Part shown: positions 42,693 to 50,915 of the stretch, piece after piece | Layout of the letters: each line of letters begins with the position of its first letter | Numbering within the stretch: the stretch's first letter is position 1 | Assembly: GCA_017510525.1 (NCBI GenBank) | Contig: JAFWNC010000010.1 | Coordinates: forward strand, 1-57,576 | Direction of reading: 5' to 3' | DNA from: Clostridia bacterium | GTDB taxonomy: Bacteria; Bacillota; Clostridia; TANB77; CAG-508 | Length of the DNA: 57,576 bases | Translations under genes and position numbers: made by a program | Notes under the pieces: model-generated | Databases searched by the model: none | The model's input: only the letters and a program-made list of their open reading frames with translations | What the model was told of the DNA's origin: nothing

Positions 42693-43480
42693 GGAAATAT
42701 TTATATATTTATAAATCAGAAGTCATATCTTCCTTATCATATGTTTTAAATATTGTGATTGGTATTTTTAGTTATTTATTATTAATATTTATATTTTTTA
42801 ATTTATGGAATTATATTTATAGTGATTCAAGTGACACAATAAATGGATATACAATAGGTGATATGATTTGGTATATTTCTATTACAGAAATACTATGGTC
42901 AGTAGCAGGAGGTAGAAAGTTTTGTAGAAAAATATGTGATGATGTTAGAAGCGGAAATATTACATATAACATTAATAAACCATACAGTTACATAGGATAT
43001 CTACTATCTAGCCATCTAGGTGAGGTAACTATAAAATTCATAATTTATTTTATAAGTGCAATTATTGTAGGATTTATTTTTGTTGGAAGCTTTCCTGAAA
43101 TAACAGCTTTATCAATAATAGGAACAATAATATCAATGATTCTAGCTATTATAATAAATTCATTGTTTATTATTTTTATAGGGTTAGTTTCTTTCTATAT
43201 AGAAGATGCAAATCCTTTATATTGGTTATACAGCAAATTTTTATTGGTTGTAGGAACACTTTTTCCAATTGAAATTTTTCCAGAGGGAATTCAAGGATTT
43301 CTTAAATTAAGCCCAATATATGTAATAACTTATGGACCAGCTAAATTATTTGTAGATTTTAGTGTTGAGAAATTTTTAAATATAATAATAGCACAAATTA
43401 TTTATATTGGAATTTCATTTGGATTATGTAAGATTTTATATAAGAAAGGAGTGAGAAAACTAAATGTTAACGGCGGTTAA
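42689..43480 (+). CDS. ABC-2 type permease subunit
   Basis: A 263-residue membrane protein with six hydrophobic segments (about residues 12-42, 63-80, 108-128, 140-168, 175-200 and 230-250). The middle VRSGNITYNINKPYSYIGYL is typical of the COG4587-type partners of the preceding ATPase. It forms half of the transport channel. The ATG overlaps the ATPase stop and follows AGGAGAG. The end overlaps the third gene by 17 bp, indicating translational coupling in a three-gene operon. Confidence 0.85.
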   Translation: MRKYLYIYKSEVISSLSYVLNIVIGIFSYLLLIFIFFNLWNYIYSDSSDTINGYTIGDMIWYISITEILWSVAGGRKFCRKICDDVRSGNITYNINKPYSYIGYLLSSHLGEVTIKFIIYFISAIIVGFIFVGSFPEITALSIIGTIISMILAIIINSLFIIFIGLVSFYIEDANPLYWLYSKFLLVVGTLFPIEIFPEGIQGFLKLSPIYVITYGPAKLFVDFSVEKFLNIIIAQIIYIGISFGLCKILYKKGVRKLNVNGG

Positions 43481-44258
43481 AAATCAAATTAAAGTAGCAT
43501 TATTGTCTACAAAATATGGATTAATGAGAGAGATGACAAACAAAGTCACTTTCATAATGGACGTAACGTTTATGATATTGAATAATGCTAGTTTTATAAT
43601 ACAATGGATAATTTTATATTCGCTAAAAGATGATATAGGTGGATATACATTTAAACAAGTATTATTACTATGGGGAATAGCAGCGAGTACATATGGATTT
43701 GCTCACTTCTCGTTCAAAAAAGCATTTTCAATTTCAGACACAATAAATAATGGGAAACTTGATTCATATTTGGTACAGCCCAAAAATGTATTAATATCAT
43801 GTATTACATCAGATATTCAAGTTTCTGCTATAGGGGATATTTTATATGGTTATATCATGTTACTGATATATGGAATTACGATACAAAATTTCATATTATT
43901 CAGTTTACTATCAATATCTGGAGGGTTAATTGTAGTTAGTATTGCAGTTATTCTGGGAAGTTTAAGTTTTTGGATAGGTAAATCTGATTCAATTGCTGAC
44001 ACAGGAAATGATTTAATGGTTAAATTTGCAACATATCCTGACGGTATCTTTAAAGGAATAACAAAGATACTATTATTTACATTAATACCAGTAGGAATAA
44101 CAACATATATGCCGGTTTGGATAATGACTGAATTTAATATAACTTATATGTCAATAGTATTAGCTTCATCAGCCTTTTTTATATTTACAGCATTTTCAAT
44201 ATTTAATAGAGGCCTGAAAAGGTATTCATCAAGCAATTTGATGATATCAAAGATATAA
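43464..44258 (+). CDS. ABC-2 type permease subunit (second)
   Basis: A 264-residue membrane protein with about six hydrophobic segments. It has the motif INNGKLDSYLVQPKNVLISC (about residues 96-115), the counterpart of the gene before it and characteristic of COG3694-type permeases. It pairs with the 42689 product to form the exporter channel. The start overlaps the upstream gene, preceded by AAAGGAGTGAG. A REP-like element follows at 44300. Confidence 0.85.
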   Translation: MLTAVKNQIKVALLSTKYGLMREMTNKVTFIMDVTFMILNNASFIIQWIILYSLKDDIGGYTFKQVLLLWGIAASTYGFAHFSFKKAFSISDTINNGKLDSYLVQPKNVLISCITSDIQVSAIGDILYGYIMLLIYGITIQNFILFSLLSISGGLIVVSIAVILGSLSFWIGKSDSIADTGNDLMVKFATYPDGIFKGITKILLFTLIPVGITTYMPVWIMTEFNITYMSIVLASSAFFIFTAFSIFNRGLKRYSSSNLMISKI

Positions 44259-44280
44259 AAAGTAGGAAAACACACTGACA

Positions 44281-44326
44281 TTACAAATAAGAAAATAACC
44301 GTAGGGGCGGGTTTCCATGCCCGCCC
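44281..44326. repeat. REP-like element with conserved left flank
   Basis: GTAGGGGCGGG-TTTCCATG-CCCGCCC. About 20 bp of flank to the left (CATTACAAATAA then AACC) is shared with the element at 49770, so these two copies belong to one longer repeat of nearly 50 bp. Confidence 0.75.
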
Positions 44327-44359
44327 AAAATAAAACTTAAGAAAAATTACAAAAAAATA

Positions 44360-44388
44360 TTGCAAAATCAAAAAAAATATGCTATCAT
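44360..44388 (+). promoter_or_regulatory. Promoter of tRNA-Pro
   Basis: TTGCAA at 44360-44365, 17 bp, TATCAT at 44383-44388, about 20 bp before the tRNA. Confidence 0.7.
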
Positions 44389-44409
44389 ATAAAAGCATTT
44401 GAAATAAAT

Positions 44410-44485
44410 CGAGGTGTAGCGCAGTTGGTAGCGCGCGTGGTTTGGGACCATGAGGTCGCAGGTTCGATCCCTGTCACCTCGACCA
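44410..44485 (+). tRNA. tRNA-Pro (anticodon TGG)
   Basis: A full cloverleaf with encoded CCA. The acceptor CGAGGTG pairs with CACCTCG, the anticodon stem CGTGG with CCATG holds loop TTTGGGA, and the T arm is CAGGTTCGATCCCTG. A small terminator (44491-44519) follows. Confidence 0.95.
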
Positions 44486-44490
44486 TATTT

Positions 44491-44519
44491 AGGAGAATTC
44501 GTAAGAATTCTTCTTTTTT
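44491..44519 (+). terminator. Terminator of tRNA-Pro
   Basis: GGAGAATTC pairs with GAATTCTTC across a short loop, followed by T6. Confidence 0.75.
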
Positions 44520-44629
44520 GTTATATCAAGGAAATTCAGTTATATCAATATTTTGAACACTATTATCAAACCTTTCTTATCCTTTCTCAAACTTTGTCAT
44601 TGGGGACAGGAAAAAATGTTTACGTAAAG

Positions 44630-44658
44630 TTGCAGAGACTAGAAAGATGTGTTATAAT
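44630..44658 (+). promoter_or_regulatory. Promoter of the papain-like gene
   Basis: TTGCAG at 44630-44635, 17 bp, TATAAT at 44653-44658. The leader of about 95 nt that follows contains small hairpins (CTAG-TGAATT-CTAG and CTCC-TTAG-GGAG). Confidence 0.65.
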
Positions 44659-44758
44659 TCAGGTATTCTAGTGAATTCTAGACTTATTTTAATAATCTCC
44701 TTAGGGAGCCTGACATATATAATACATAGACATCAAATTAAAAGGAGGTAAGAAAACA

Positions 44759-45262
44759 ATGTCATATTATGCAGATTTAGTACAACAAATTAAAGATAAA
44801 GTTGCAAAAAACAGTTATCCACCAGTATTTACAAAAAAGAATTTTAATTTTTCTAAACGGAACTGCTATGCATATGCTTTAGATTTAAATGTACATGACC
44901 CGAAGAAAAGAGTTCTGTATCCTGGTTGTATCAGCAGTGAAAAAGAAGACATTGATATTTATAGTGTATCAGGTCTTTTGAAAAGATTACAAAAAGATTT
45001 AAAATTTTTAGGTTTTACTTTTAGACCTAATAATAAAAAACTTGAAGAAAATGAATATCGTATTGCAATTTATGCATTTCCATCGCTTCATGATACACCT
45101 ATAGACTTTCACTTTGCAAGACAAGATAAGGATGGATATTGGTCAGAAAAGCCCAGTTGGAATTCAATGCCACGAAAGCTTGACTACTGCGGTATTGATT
45201 CTCCAAAACTAGTAGGTGAAAAACCATGTTATAAGCAGGTTCTGATAATCAAAAAAGTTTAA
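44759..45262 (+). CDS. Putative papain-like (NlpC/P60-like) cysteine protein
   Basis: A 167-residue protein. NCYAYALDLN (about residues 36-45) has the Cys expected as a nucleophile at the start of a helix. FHFARQDKDGYWSEKPSWNS (about 119-138) has the His and the conserved strand of papain-fold proteins found in phages and Firmicutes. PGCISSEKEDID lies between them. There is no signal peptide. The catalytic roles are inferred from position only. The in-frame CGG (SKRNC) and a richer base composition differ from the neighbours and suggest transfer. It has its own promoter, AAGGAGG site and terminator. Confidence 0.55.
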   Translation: MSYYADLVQQIKDKVAKNSYPPVFTKKNFNFSKRNCYAYALDLNVHDPKKRVLYPGCISSEKEDIDIYSVSGLLKRLQKDLKFLGFTFRPNNKKLEENEYRIAIYAFPSLHDTPIDFHFARQDKDGYWSEKPSWNSMPRKLDYCGIDSPKLVGEKPCYKQVLIIKKV

Positions 45263-45274
45263 ATATGACATAAC

Positions 45275-45311
45275 AAAAAAGAGTACACAAGGTATTGTGC
45301 ACTCTTTTTTT
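45275..45311. terminator. Bidirectional terminator
   Basis: AAAAAAGAGTACACAA pairs with TTGTGCACTCTTTTTT (one mismatch) between convergent genes. Confidence 0.9.
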
Positions 45312-45332
45312 ATGAATAGAAAATATCGATTT

Positions 45333-47633
45333 TTATTCATTTCCTTTTAAACTTGATACCATATCGATATTTTTAATTTTTCTAGCTAAGAATTTTGATA
45401 CAATATAAGAAATAATGAATGTGCCTATTGCCGAGATAATATAAGTTAATAAATTAATATGTGCGCCAAAATCATAGTGTTCTTCAATTGCTGTTTTAAA
45501 TAGCCAGTCTGTTAGGTAATATCCTAGTGGTAATCCTATAATTATTGATATTACAGCTATCCAGTTGTTTTGCTCAATGAAAATATTTTTAATTTTTTTA
45601 TCTTTAAATCCTAATACTTTTAATGTTGCAAATTGATATTGTTTTTCAGTATATGAAAGAATTCCAAGATTATAAATTATTATTCCTCCAAGTAATATTG
45701 CAATACTAATTATAAGGATTAACATAGTTTTCATCATTGATAACATCCCATTCATTCCTTCTTTTAAGCTATCAATATTTTGTATTGTTTCTATATTCTT
45801 AATTTCCTTTGTTTGACTTAAGTCAAGGTTTGTATAGATTGCATCTGGTTTATAATGTAATCCTAAACTCTCTAAATATTTTCTTGTCATAGTAACATTC
45901 TGATTTTGCGGATCTTTATTAAATCCAATTATTTTAGACGTATAATATCTACTATCTCCATAGATATGCCAAGTAATTGTGTCTCCGATTTTATATCCTT
46001 TATTTTCAGCAAGTTTGTATGTAACATAAATTCCATCATCTGTTGGCTTTTCTATTATGTTGTTTTTTCTATCAACAAATCTAACATAATCCCCAGCATC
46101 AGTTACAAATATGTTATTTGATTCTCTGCTTTCATCTTCATCTTTAATTTCTATTTGTAGCGTTTGAGATGTATATCTACCATATTGGCTATATAAAGTG
46201 TTTAGATCTTCTTCTGACACATATTCTTGAATATTTAATTTATAATCAAAATTATATAGTTTTTCAAACTGTAATTCTACAAAGAAGTTCATTGAATCTA
46301 ACATTCCAAGAGCACATACTATAAGCATTGCACATCCAAGAACTCCAGCTATTCCCATAAATGTTCTCATTTTATTTCTTATTATATCTCTTAAATTCCA
46401 CTTGCTTGAAAATCCTAATTTTTTAAAAATACCTTTTGTTGTAATATTTAAAGATTTTCCGTTTACTTTTGGAATTTGGTTTCTTAAAGTTTCAGCTGGA
46501 TTTTCTTTTAATATTTTTCTTCCTGTTATATAAGTTATAAATGAAACAATTAATACAACTAATAATGCTACAATATAACATCCACTGTTCATTGCAGGAT
46601 GGCCATTTGGTATTTCAAAAAAAGCCATTTCAAGGTTAATAAATATTTTTCCGATAACAAAGTATCCAAGTATTAATCCAAATATTGATGCAAATATAGA
46701 AATCCAAAAACCATAACCAATATAGTGAAAAATAATTTTTCTATTACTAAAACCTAAAGCCTTTAATGTTCCTATTTGTGTTCGTTGATTTTTAACAACT
46801 CTTGTCATTGTAGTAATAACCGAAAGCATTGCAATAAATAAGAATAATCCTGAAAATACGCCTACATATGTTTTTCCTTCATCAATTTCTCCTTGATATG
46901 TTCTATATGAAGATGTATCTTCAATATTAATTATTGCCTTTGCATTTTGTATTTTATCTTCAATTTCATTTTTTACTTTATCTGTTTTGCCCGTGTCATC
47001 AACATCAACCATAACATAATTGAAAAACATTTTGTCTTTAAATATTGATGAGACTTCATTTGCTGATAAATATGCAAATCCAAATTCTTTTCTATCAGGG
47101 TATAGTTCAGATTCATCTCTTACGTCATATAAATGGTCTGGGATATTTACTAATCCTAAAACTTTTTCGTATAGTTCAATATTTTCATATTTTACTAAAA
47201 TTGTGTCTCCTAATTTTATATTATTTTCTTTAGCGTAAAACTCGTCTAACCATACTCCTGATTTATTTTTATTAAATTCTTCTCCTTCAACAACATAGAA
47301 TTTAGAAATATTATTTGACTCTATAAAATTAAGCAAAAGAGTTTTATCATTATCAGTTGTTCCTGTTATTGAAAGCTTTCTTTCTGCATCTTTAACATTG
47401 TAAATCTTTTTTATATTTTCTAAATCTTCTTTTGTAAAGTTTTCGCCAACAAGATTTAAATCTTGCAAATTATTTTCAGTATAGAATTTGTCAGCTGTTT
47501 CTTTCATTCCACCCATATAGCTTTCTATTCCTGAATATGCCATAACTCCAATCATTATCATCAAAAAGATTGTTATAAATTGAGATAAGTTTTTCTTAAT
47601 ATCTCTAAGCATTTTAATATTTAATCTTTTCAT
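45333..47633 (-). CDS. ABC transporter permease, FtsX/MacB type
   Basis: A 766-residue membrane protein from the ATG at 47633, just after GAGGTG; the stop of the ATPase gene overlaps the region. An N-terminal membrane helix (about 18-38) is followed by an outside domain of about 220 residues, then three helices (about 260-290, 310-335, 350-375). A second half repeats the plan: a helix at about 430-450 and three near the end (about 640-660, 690-710, 730-750). Both FtsX domains carry the family motif, as in IGTLKALGFSNRKI and FATLKVLGFKDKKI. It does not transport through a pore in known relatives but couples ATP hydrolysis to outside changes, often for export or stress sensing. Confidence 0.9.
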   Translation of the reverse strand: MKRLNIKMLRDIKKNLSQFITIFLMIMIGVMAYSGIESYMGGMKETADKFYTENNLQDLNLVGENFTKEDLENIKKIYNVKDAERKLSITGTTDNDKTLLLNFIESNNISKFYVVEGEEFNKNKSGVWLDEFYAKENNIKLGDTILVKYENIELYEKVLGLVNIPDHLYDVRDESELYPDRKEFGFAYLSANEVSSIFKDKMFFNYVMVDVDDTGKTDKVKNEIEDKIQNAKAIINIEDTSSYRTYQGEIDEGKTYVGVFSGLFLFIAMLSVITTMTRVVKNQRTQIGTLKALGFSNRKIIFHYIGYGFWISIFASIFGLILGYFVIGKIFINLEMAFFEIPNGHPAMNSGCYIVALLVVLIVSFITYITGRKILKENPAETLRNQIPKVNGKSLNITTKGIFKKLGFSSKWNLRDIIRNKMRTFMGIAGVLGCAMLIVCALGMLDSMNFFVELQFEKLYNFDYKLNIQEYVSEEDLNTLYSQYGRYTSQTLQIEIKDEDESRESNNIFVTDAGDYVRFVDRKNNIIEKPTDDGIYVTYKLAENKGYKIGDTITWHIYGDSRYYTSKIIGFNKDPQNQNVTMTRKYLESLGLHYKPDAIYTNLDLSQTKEIKNIETIQNIDSLKEGMNGMLSMMKTMLILIISIAILLGGIIIYNLGILSYTEKQYQFATLKVLGFKDKKIKNIFIEQNNWIAVISIIIGLPLGYYLTDWLFKTAIEEHYDFGAHINLLTYIISAIGTFIISYIVSKFLARKIKNIDMVSSLKGNE

Positions 47634-47635
47634 TA

Positions 47636-48346
47636 TTACCACTTCACCTCATCAATTTCTTTAGGGTTTTCATTATGAATTATTTCTTCAATTTTACCGT
47701 TTTTTACATTTATAACAGTGTCTGCAATATCAGCAATTAAGCTATTATGTGTAACTATTATTACTGTATTAGCTCCATTATTTCCATCACATTGTTTTCT
47801 AAGTAGTTTCAATACTTCAACACCTGTTTTACTGTCTAATGCGCCTGTTGGTTCATCACATAATAGTAACTTTGGATTCTTAGCAATTGCTCTTGCAATA
47901 CTTACTCTTTGTTGTTCACCACCTGACAATTGATTAGGAAATTTTTTGCTGTGTTTTTCTAAGCCTACACCTTTCAATGCTTCTTCAGTACTAATTGGGT
48001 TTTTTACAATATCTTTTACAATATCAACATTTTCCTTTACTGTTAAGCTAGGAAGAATATTGTAAAATTGGAATATGAAACCAACATTTTCGGCTCTGTA
48101 TTCTGATAGTCTGTTTTGATTATATGTTGAAATATTTTCACCATCTATAATTACTTTACCACTTGTTGGTGTGTCCATACCGCCAATTAAGTTTAAAAGG
48201 GTTGATTTACCGGCACCTGATGGGCCAAGGATTACAATCATTTCACCTTTGTTTAAAGATAAGTCTATATTGTCAATTGCTTTAAATTCGCTTTCTCCAA
48301 TTTTATAGACTTTACTTACATTTTTTAATTCAACTATTTTATCCAT
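47636..48346 (-). CDS. ABC transporter ATPase, MacB/LolD type
   Basis: A 236-residue ATPase from the ATG at 48346, which has AGGAGG upstream; the longer open frame is not supported. Walker A is ILGPSGAGKSTLLN, the Q loop is GFIFQFYNI, the signature is QLSGGEQQRVSIA, Walker B is LLLCDEPTGALD, and the switch His is in VTHNS. It energises the FtsX-type permease encoded downstream, with adjoining stop and start. The promoter is TTGACA-16-TATAAT on the minus strand, with a TetR-type operator on each side. It is therefore probably repressed by the divergent TetR gene at 48497. Confidence 0.95.
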   Translation of the reverse strand: MDKIVELKNVSKVYKIGESEFKAIDNIDLSLNKGEMIVILGPSGAGKSTLLNLIGGMDTPTSGKVIIDGENISTYNQNRLSEYRAENVGFIFQFYNILPSLTVKENVDIVKDIVKNPISTEEALKGVGLEKHSKKFPNQLSGGEQQRVSIARAIAKNPKLLLCDEPTGALDSKTGVEVLKLLRKQCDGNNGANTVIIVTHNSLIADIADTVINVKNGKIEEIIHNENPKEIDEVKW

Positions 48347-48359
48347 AGTTCCTCCTTTA

Positions 48360-48381
48360 AATATGATAAAAATTTCATATT
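48360..48381. promoter_or_regulatory. Putative TetR operator copy 1 of the ABC-tetR region
   Basis: AATATGATAA-AA-ATTTCATATT, an imperfect copy of the 48414 palindrome, lying just after the -10 box of the ABC promoter. Confidence 0.6.
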
Positions 48382-48382
48382 T

Positions 48383-48410
48383 ATTATATCTCAATTTTAA
48401 TAATTGTCAA
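48383..48410 (-). promoter_or_regulatory. Promoter of the ABC operon
   Basis: On the minus strand TTGACA (complement at 48405-48410), a 16-bp spacer and TATAAT (complement at 48383-48388). Confidence 0.8.
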
Positions 48411-48413
48411 TAG

Positions 48414-48435
48414 AATATGAAAAGTTTTTCATATT
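48414..48435. promoter_or_regulatory. Putative TetR operator copy 2 (perfect palindrome)
   Basis: Perfect 10-bp arms AATATGAAAA and TTTTCATATT around GT. It lies between the two divergent -35 boxes, two bases before TTGACT of tetR. Confidence 0.75.
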
Positions 48436-48437
48436 TC

Positions 48438-48465
48438 TTGACTATTTATTATTATATGCTATAAT
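48438..48465 (+). promoter_or_regulatory. Promoter of the tetR gene at 48497
   Basis: TTGACT at 48438-48443, a 16-bp spacer and TATAAT at 48460-48465. Confidence 0.75.
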
Positions 48466-48496
48466 TATTTTAAATTTTATGGTTTAGGAGAAAAAA

Positions 48497-49099
48497 ATGA
48501 GTTCTAATGAGATTAGAGAGCCTGTTCAAAAAAGGTCTATAGAAAAAAAAGAGAAAATAATCAAAGCTGGTTTTGAATTAATCTGTGAAAATGGATATCA
48601 TAATACAGATACATCTAAAATTGCTAAAAAGGCTGGCGTTTCAACAGGTATAGTATATCAATATTTTAAAGATAAAAGAGATATTTTTGTTGCTGGGCTT
48701 GAAAAATATGCAGACAATATTTTTTATCCAATGATAGACTTACCAGAAACGAAATTTGATAAAAAAGATTTCCCTGATTTGTTAAGAAAAATGATAAATA
48801 AATACATTGAAAACCATAAATTGTCTCAAATTGCTCATGAAGAAATTACTGCAATGACTCATTCTGATAAAACAATAGCTTTCTATTTTTATAAAAGAGA
48901 AATAGAAATGACTAACCAAATAGTTAAAACGCTTAAAAACAATGGATTCAAAAAACATAATCTAGAAGAAAGAGTCCATATTGCAACAGGAATAATTGAT
49001 AACCTATGTCATGAAATAGTATATCATAAACATGATGAAATAGATTACAATGTTATGACCAATATAGTTATAGAAAATATCGTAAATCTAATAAACTAA
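48497..49099 (+). CDS. TetR/AcrR family regulator of the ABC operon
   Basis: A 200-residue regulator. The helix-turn-helix covers about residues 18-62: KEKIIKAGFELICENGYHNT, then TSKIAKKAGVSTGIVYQYF with the usual YQYFKDK ending. The C-terminal part is a helical ligand-binding domain (AQHE-like SQIAHEEITAMTHSDKTIA). It is divergent from the MacB-type ABC operon, and two copies of a palindrome AATATGA...TCATATT bracket the ABC promoter, one also next to its own -35 box. It should repress both units until a toxic or signal molecule binds. The ribosome site is TTAGGAG. Confidence 0.9.
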   Translation: MSSNEIREPVQKRSIEKKEKIIKAGFELICENGYHNTDTSKIAKKAGVSTGIVYQYFKDKRDIFVAGLEKYADNIFYPMIDLPETKFDKKDFPDLLRKMINKYIENHKLSQIAHEEITAMTHSDKTIAFYFYKREIEMTNQIVKTLKNNGFKKHNLEERVHIATGIIDNLCHEIVYHKHDEIDYNVMTNIVIENIVNLIN

Positions 49100-49156
49100 T
49101 TCTATATTAAAAAAACAGAAATAATTAACAGCTCAAAAAAGTGGAAGGAATAGAAA

Positions 49157-49736
49157 ATGGGAGATATAGATCAATTTTTAAAAAACACACAAAATGCGTT
49201 GCCACATGATAATATAAAACAATTTATAGAAATAGAAAGAAAAACAGGAAATGCAATAGATTTAGGGTGTGGTTCAGGAAGAGATACTGTATTTTTAATA
49301 AAAAACAATTGGAATGTTTTAGCAATTGATAGAGAAGATACAAGAGAGATGATTGAGAAAAAATTAAATAAATTAGAGATAGAAAGATTTAGATTTTCTT
49401 GCCAAAACTTTGAAAATGTTGAGCTAGAGGAGAATGATTTAGTTGTTTCTAATTATAGTATTCCATTTTGCAGTAAAAATTATTTTTATGAATTTTGGAA
49501 TAAAATAGTTGAAAGCATATCAAGTAATCGGATACTTTGTAGGAAACTTTTTTGGATTAAATGATTCATGGGCTAAGATAAAAGATAAAATGGTATTTTT
49601 ATCTAAAGAGCAAGTTATAAAACTCTTCGAAAAATTTGATATATTATATTTTGAAGAGATTGAAAGAGATGGAAAAACCGGATTTGGGAAGATGAAGCAC
49701 TGGCATACTTATGAAATAATTGCGAAGAAGAAATAA
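49157..49736 (+). pseudogene. SAM-dependent methyltransferase split by a +1 frameshift
   Basis: Two frames form one TehB-like class I methyltransferase of about 192 residues. The first (49157-49564) has motif I AIDLGCGSGRDTVFL (about residues 33-47), LAIDRED at strand 2, and DLVVSNYSIPF. The second (to 49736) continues with GYFVGNFFGLNDSW and EEIERDGKTG. They join exactly when one base is skipped at the CGG codon at 49529-49531, giving ISSN-GYFVGN. If read as is, the protein ends 11 codons later in a frame without homology. The break shares its context (xxx CGG A) with the htrA split at 34983. It may be a mutation, an assembly error or a recoded site. Confidence 0.75.
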
Positions 49737-49766
49737 AAAATATATATAAGAGCATTTGAAGGGCGC

Positions 49767-49838
49767 CATTACAAATAATAAAACAACCGTAGGGGCGGGG
49801 TTCCATGCCCGCCCAAGAGGTGGGGCATGTTCCCACTT
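49767..49838. repeat. REP-like pair with shared left flank
   Basis: The left flank CATTACAAATAA, then GTAGGGGCGGG-GTTCCATG-CCCGCCC, then GTGGGG-CATGTT-CCCAC. The flank and first hairpin match the element at 44281. Confidence 0.75.
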
Positions 49839-49863
49839 TTGTTATGAGCATTGTAATTAACAA

Positions 49864-49892
49864 TTGAATATTTCAAAAAAATATGCTATAAT
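49864..49892 (+). promoter_or_regulatory. Promoter of the SGNH gene
   Basis: TTGAAT at 49864-49869, 17 bp, TATAAT at 49887-49892, about 30 bp before the start. Confidence 0.7.
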
Positions 49893-49922
49893 TTATAAAG
49901 TTGTATAAAAATGGAGAAAGTA

Positions 49923-50870
49923 ATGAAGGTTATAATAGTAAAAATAATTAGTTTTATAGCAATTTTTATAGTATTATTAGGTATTTTATCATATATCCTT
50001 ATGCCTAAAAATAATGACAAAGCAAGTGGAATGGAAGATGTAAAGGCAAATGGAATTTTAGGAGAAAAGGAAAACACAATAGATGTGGTTGTTATAGGCG
50101 ATAGTGAAGCTTATACAGCAATAATACCAATGCAGTTATGGGAACAATATGGATTTACTTCTTATGTGTGTGCAACACCTGCTCAAAGCTTATCTGATTC
50201 ATATATGTATATAGGTAAAGCTCTAAAAACACAATCACCTAAATTAGTTATATTAGAATCAGATAATATTTTTAGAGACATGATGATAACTGCTCCTTTT
50301 GAAAAAGCACTTAATAGAATATTACCAATAACTAAATATCATGATAGATGGAAAGAATTAAAACCACAAGATTTTACATCTAAAGTTGAATACACATATA
50401 CAGATGAGCTTAAAGGATATAAATACACAAAATCTATTAGAGAAGCGGATAGTAGCAGATATATGGATGGCTCAAAGAAAAAGAAAGATATTCCAACAAT
50501 AAGTAAACTATATGTTGAAGCAATAAAGAATTATTGCGATAAAAATAATATTAAATTAATGATAGTTAGTACACCAAGTGTAAAGAACTGGGATTACGAA
50601 AAACATAATTCAATAGTTGAATTAGCAGATGAATTAGGTGTTGACTTCCTTGATTTAAATGAATATAAAGATGTTTTAAATATTGATTGGAAACATGATT
50701 CAAAAGATGGGGGAGACCATTTAAATTATTATGGAGCTCAAAAAGCAACTTCATATTTAGGAGAATATTTATATAATAAAAATATATTAGAAGATCATAG
50801 AAATGATGAAAAATATAAAGAATGGGATAAAGTAGTTGATGATTTTAATAAAATGGTTGAGAAAGATTAA
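49923..50870 (+). CDS. Membrane-anchored SGNH/GDSL-like hydrolase (AlgJ/DltD-like)
   Basis: A 315-residue protein. The ATG at 49923 is preferred because GGAG lies seven bases upstream; the ATG at 49911 overlaps it. A signal-anchor helix covers about residues 5-27. The rest is outside: VVVIGDSEAYTAIIPMQLWEQ (block I with Ser in GDSE, about residues 57-77), a central Rossmann-like part (KLVILESDNIFRDMM) and DGGDHLNYYGAQKA near residue 265 with the Asp-x-x-His pair (D-H) of the catalytic triad. Relatives move acyl groups on or off cell wall or exopolysaccharides. No MBOAT partner is seen in the window. It ends at a strong terminator. Confidence 0.8.
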   Translation: MKVIIVKIISFIAIFIVLLGILSYILMPKNNDKASGMEDVKANGILGEKENTIDVVVIGDSEAYTAIIPMQLWEQYGFTSYVCATPAQSLSDSYMYIGKALKTQSPKLVILESDNIFRDMMITAPFEKALNRILPITKYHDRWKELKPQDFTSKVEYTYTDELKGYKYTKSIREADSSRYMDGSKKKKDIPTISKLYVEAIKNYCDKNNIKLMIVSTPSVKNWDYEKHNSIVELADELGVDFLDLNEYKDVLNIDWKHDSKDGGDHLNYYGAQKATSYLGEYLYNKNILEDHRNDEKYKEWDKVVDDFNKMVEKD

Positions 50871-50912
50871 AAGATTGGGATGATTCTTTTCAAAGAATCA
50901 TCCCAATCTTTT
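50870..50912. terminator. Bidirectional terminator
   Basis: AAAGATTGGGATGATTC pairs perfectly with GAATCATCCCAATCTTT. It separates the SGNH gene from the convergent hydrogenase operon. Confidence 0.95.
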
Positions 50913-50915
50913 ATT

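Noticed and set aside
49157..49736. Two separate genes
   Set aside because: Each half alone lacks part of the methyltransferase fold, and the second has no ribosome site. They join exactly with a one-base skip.
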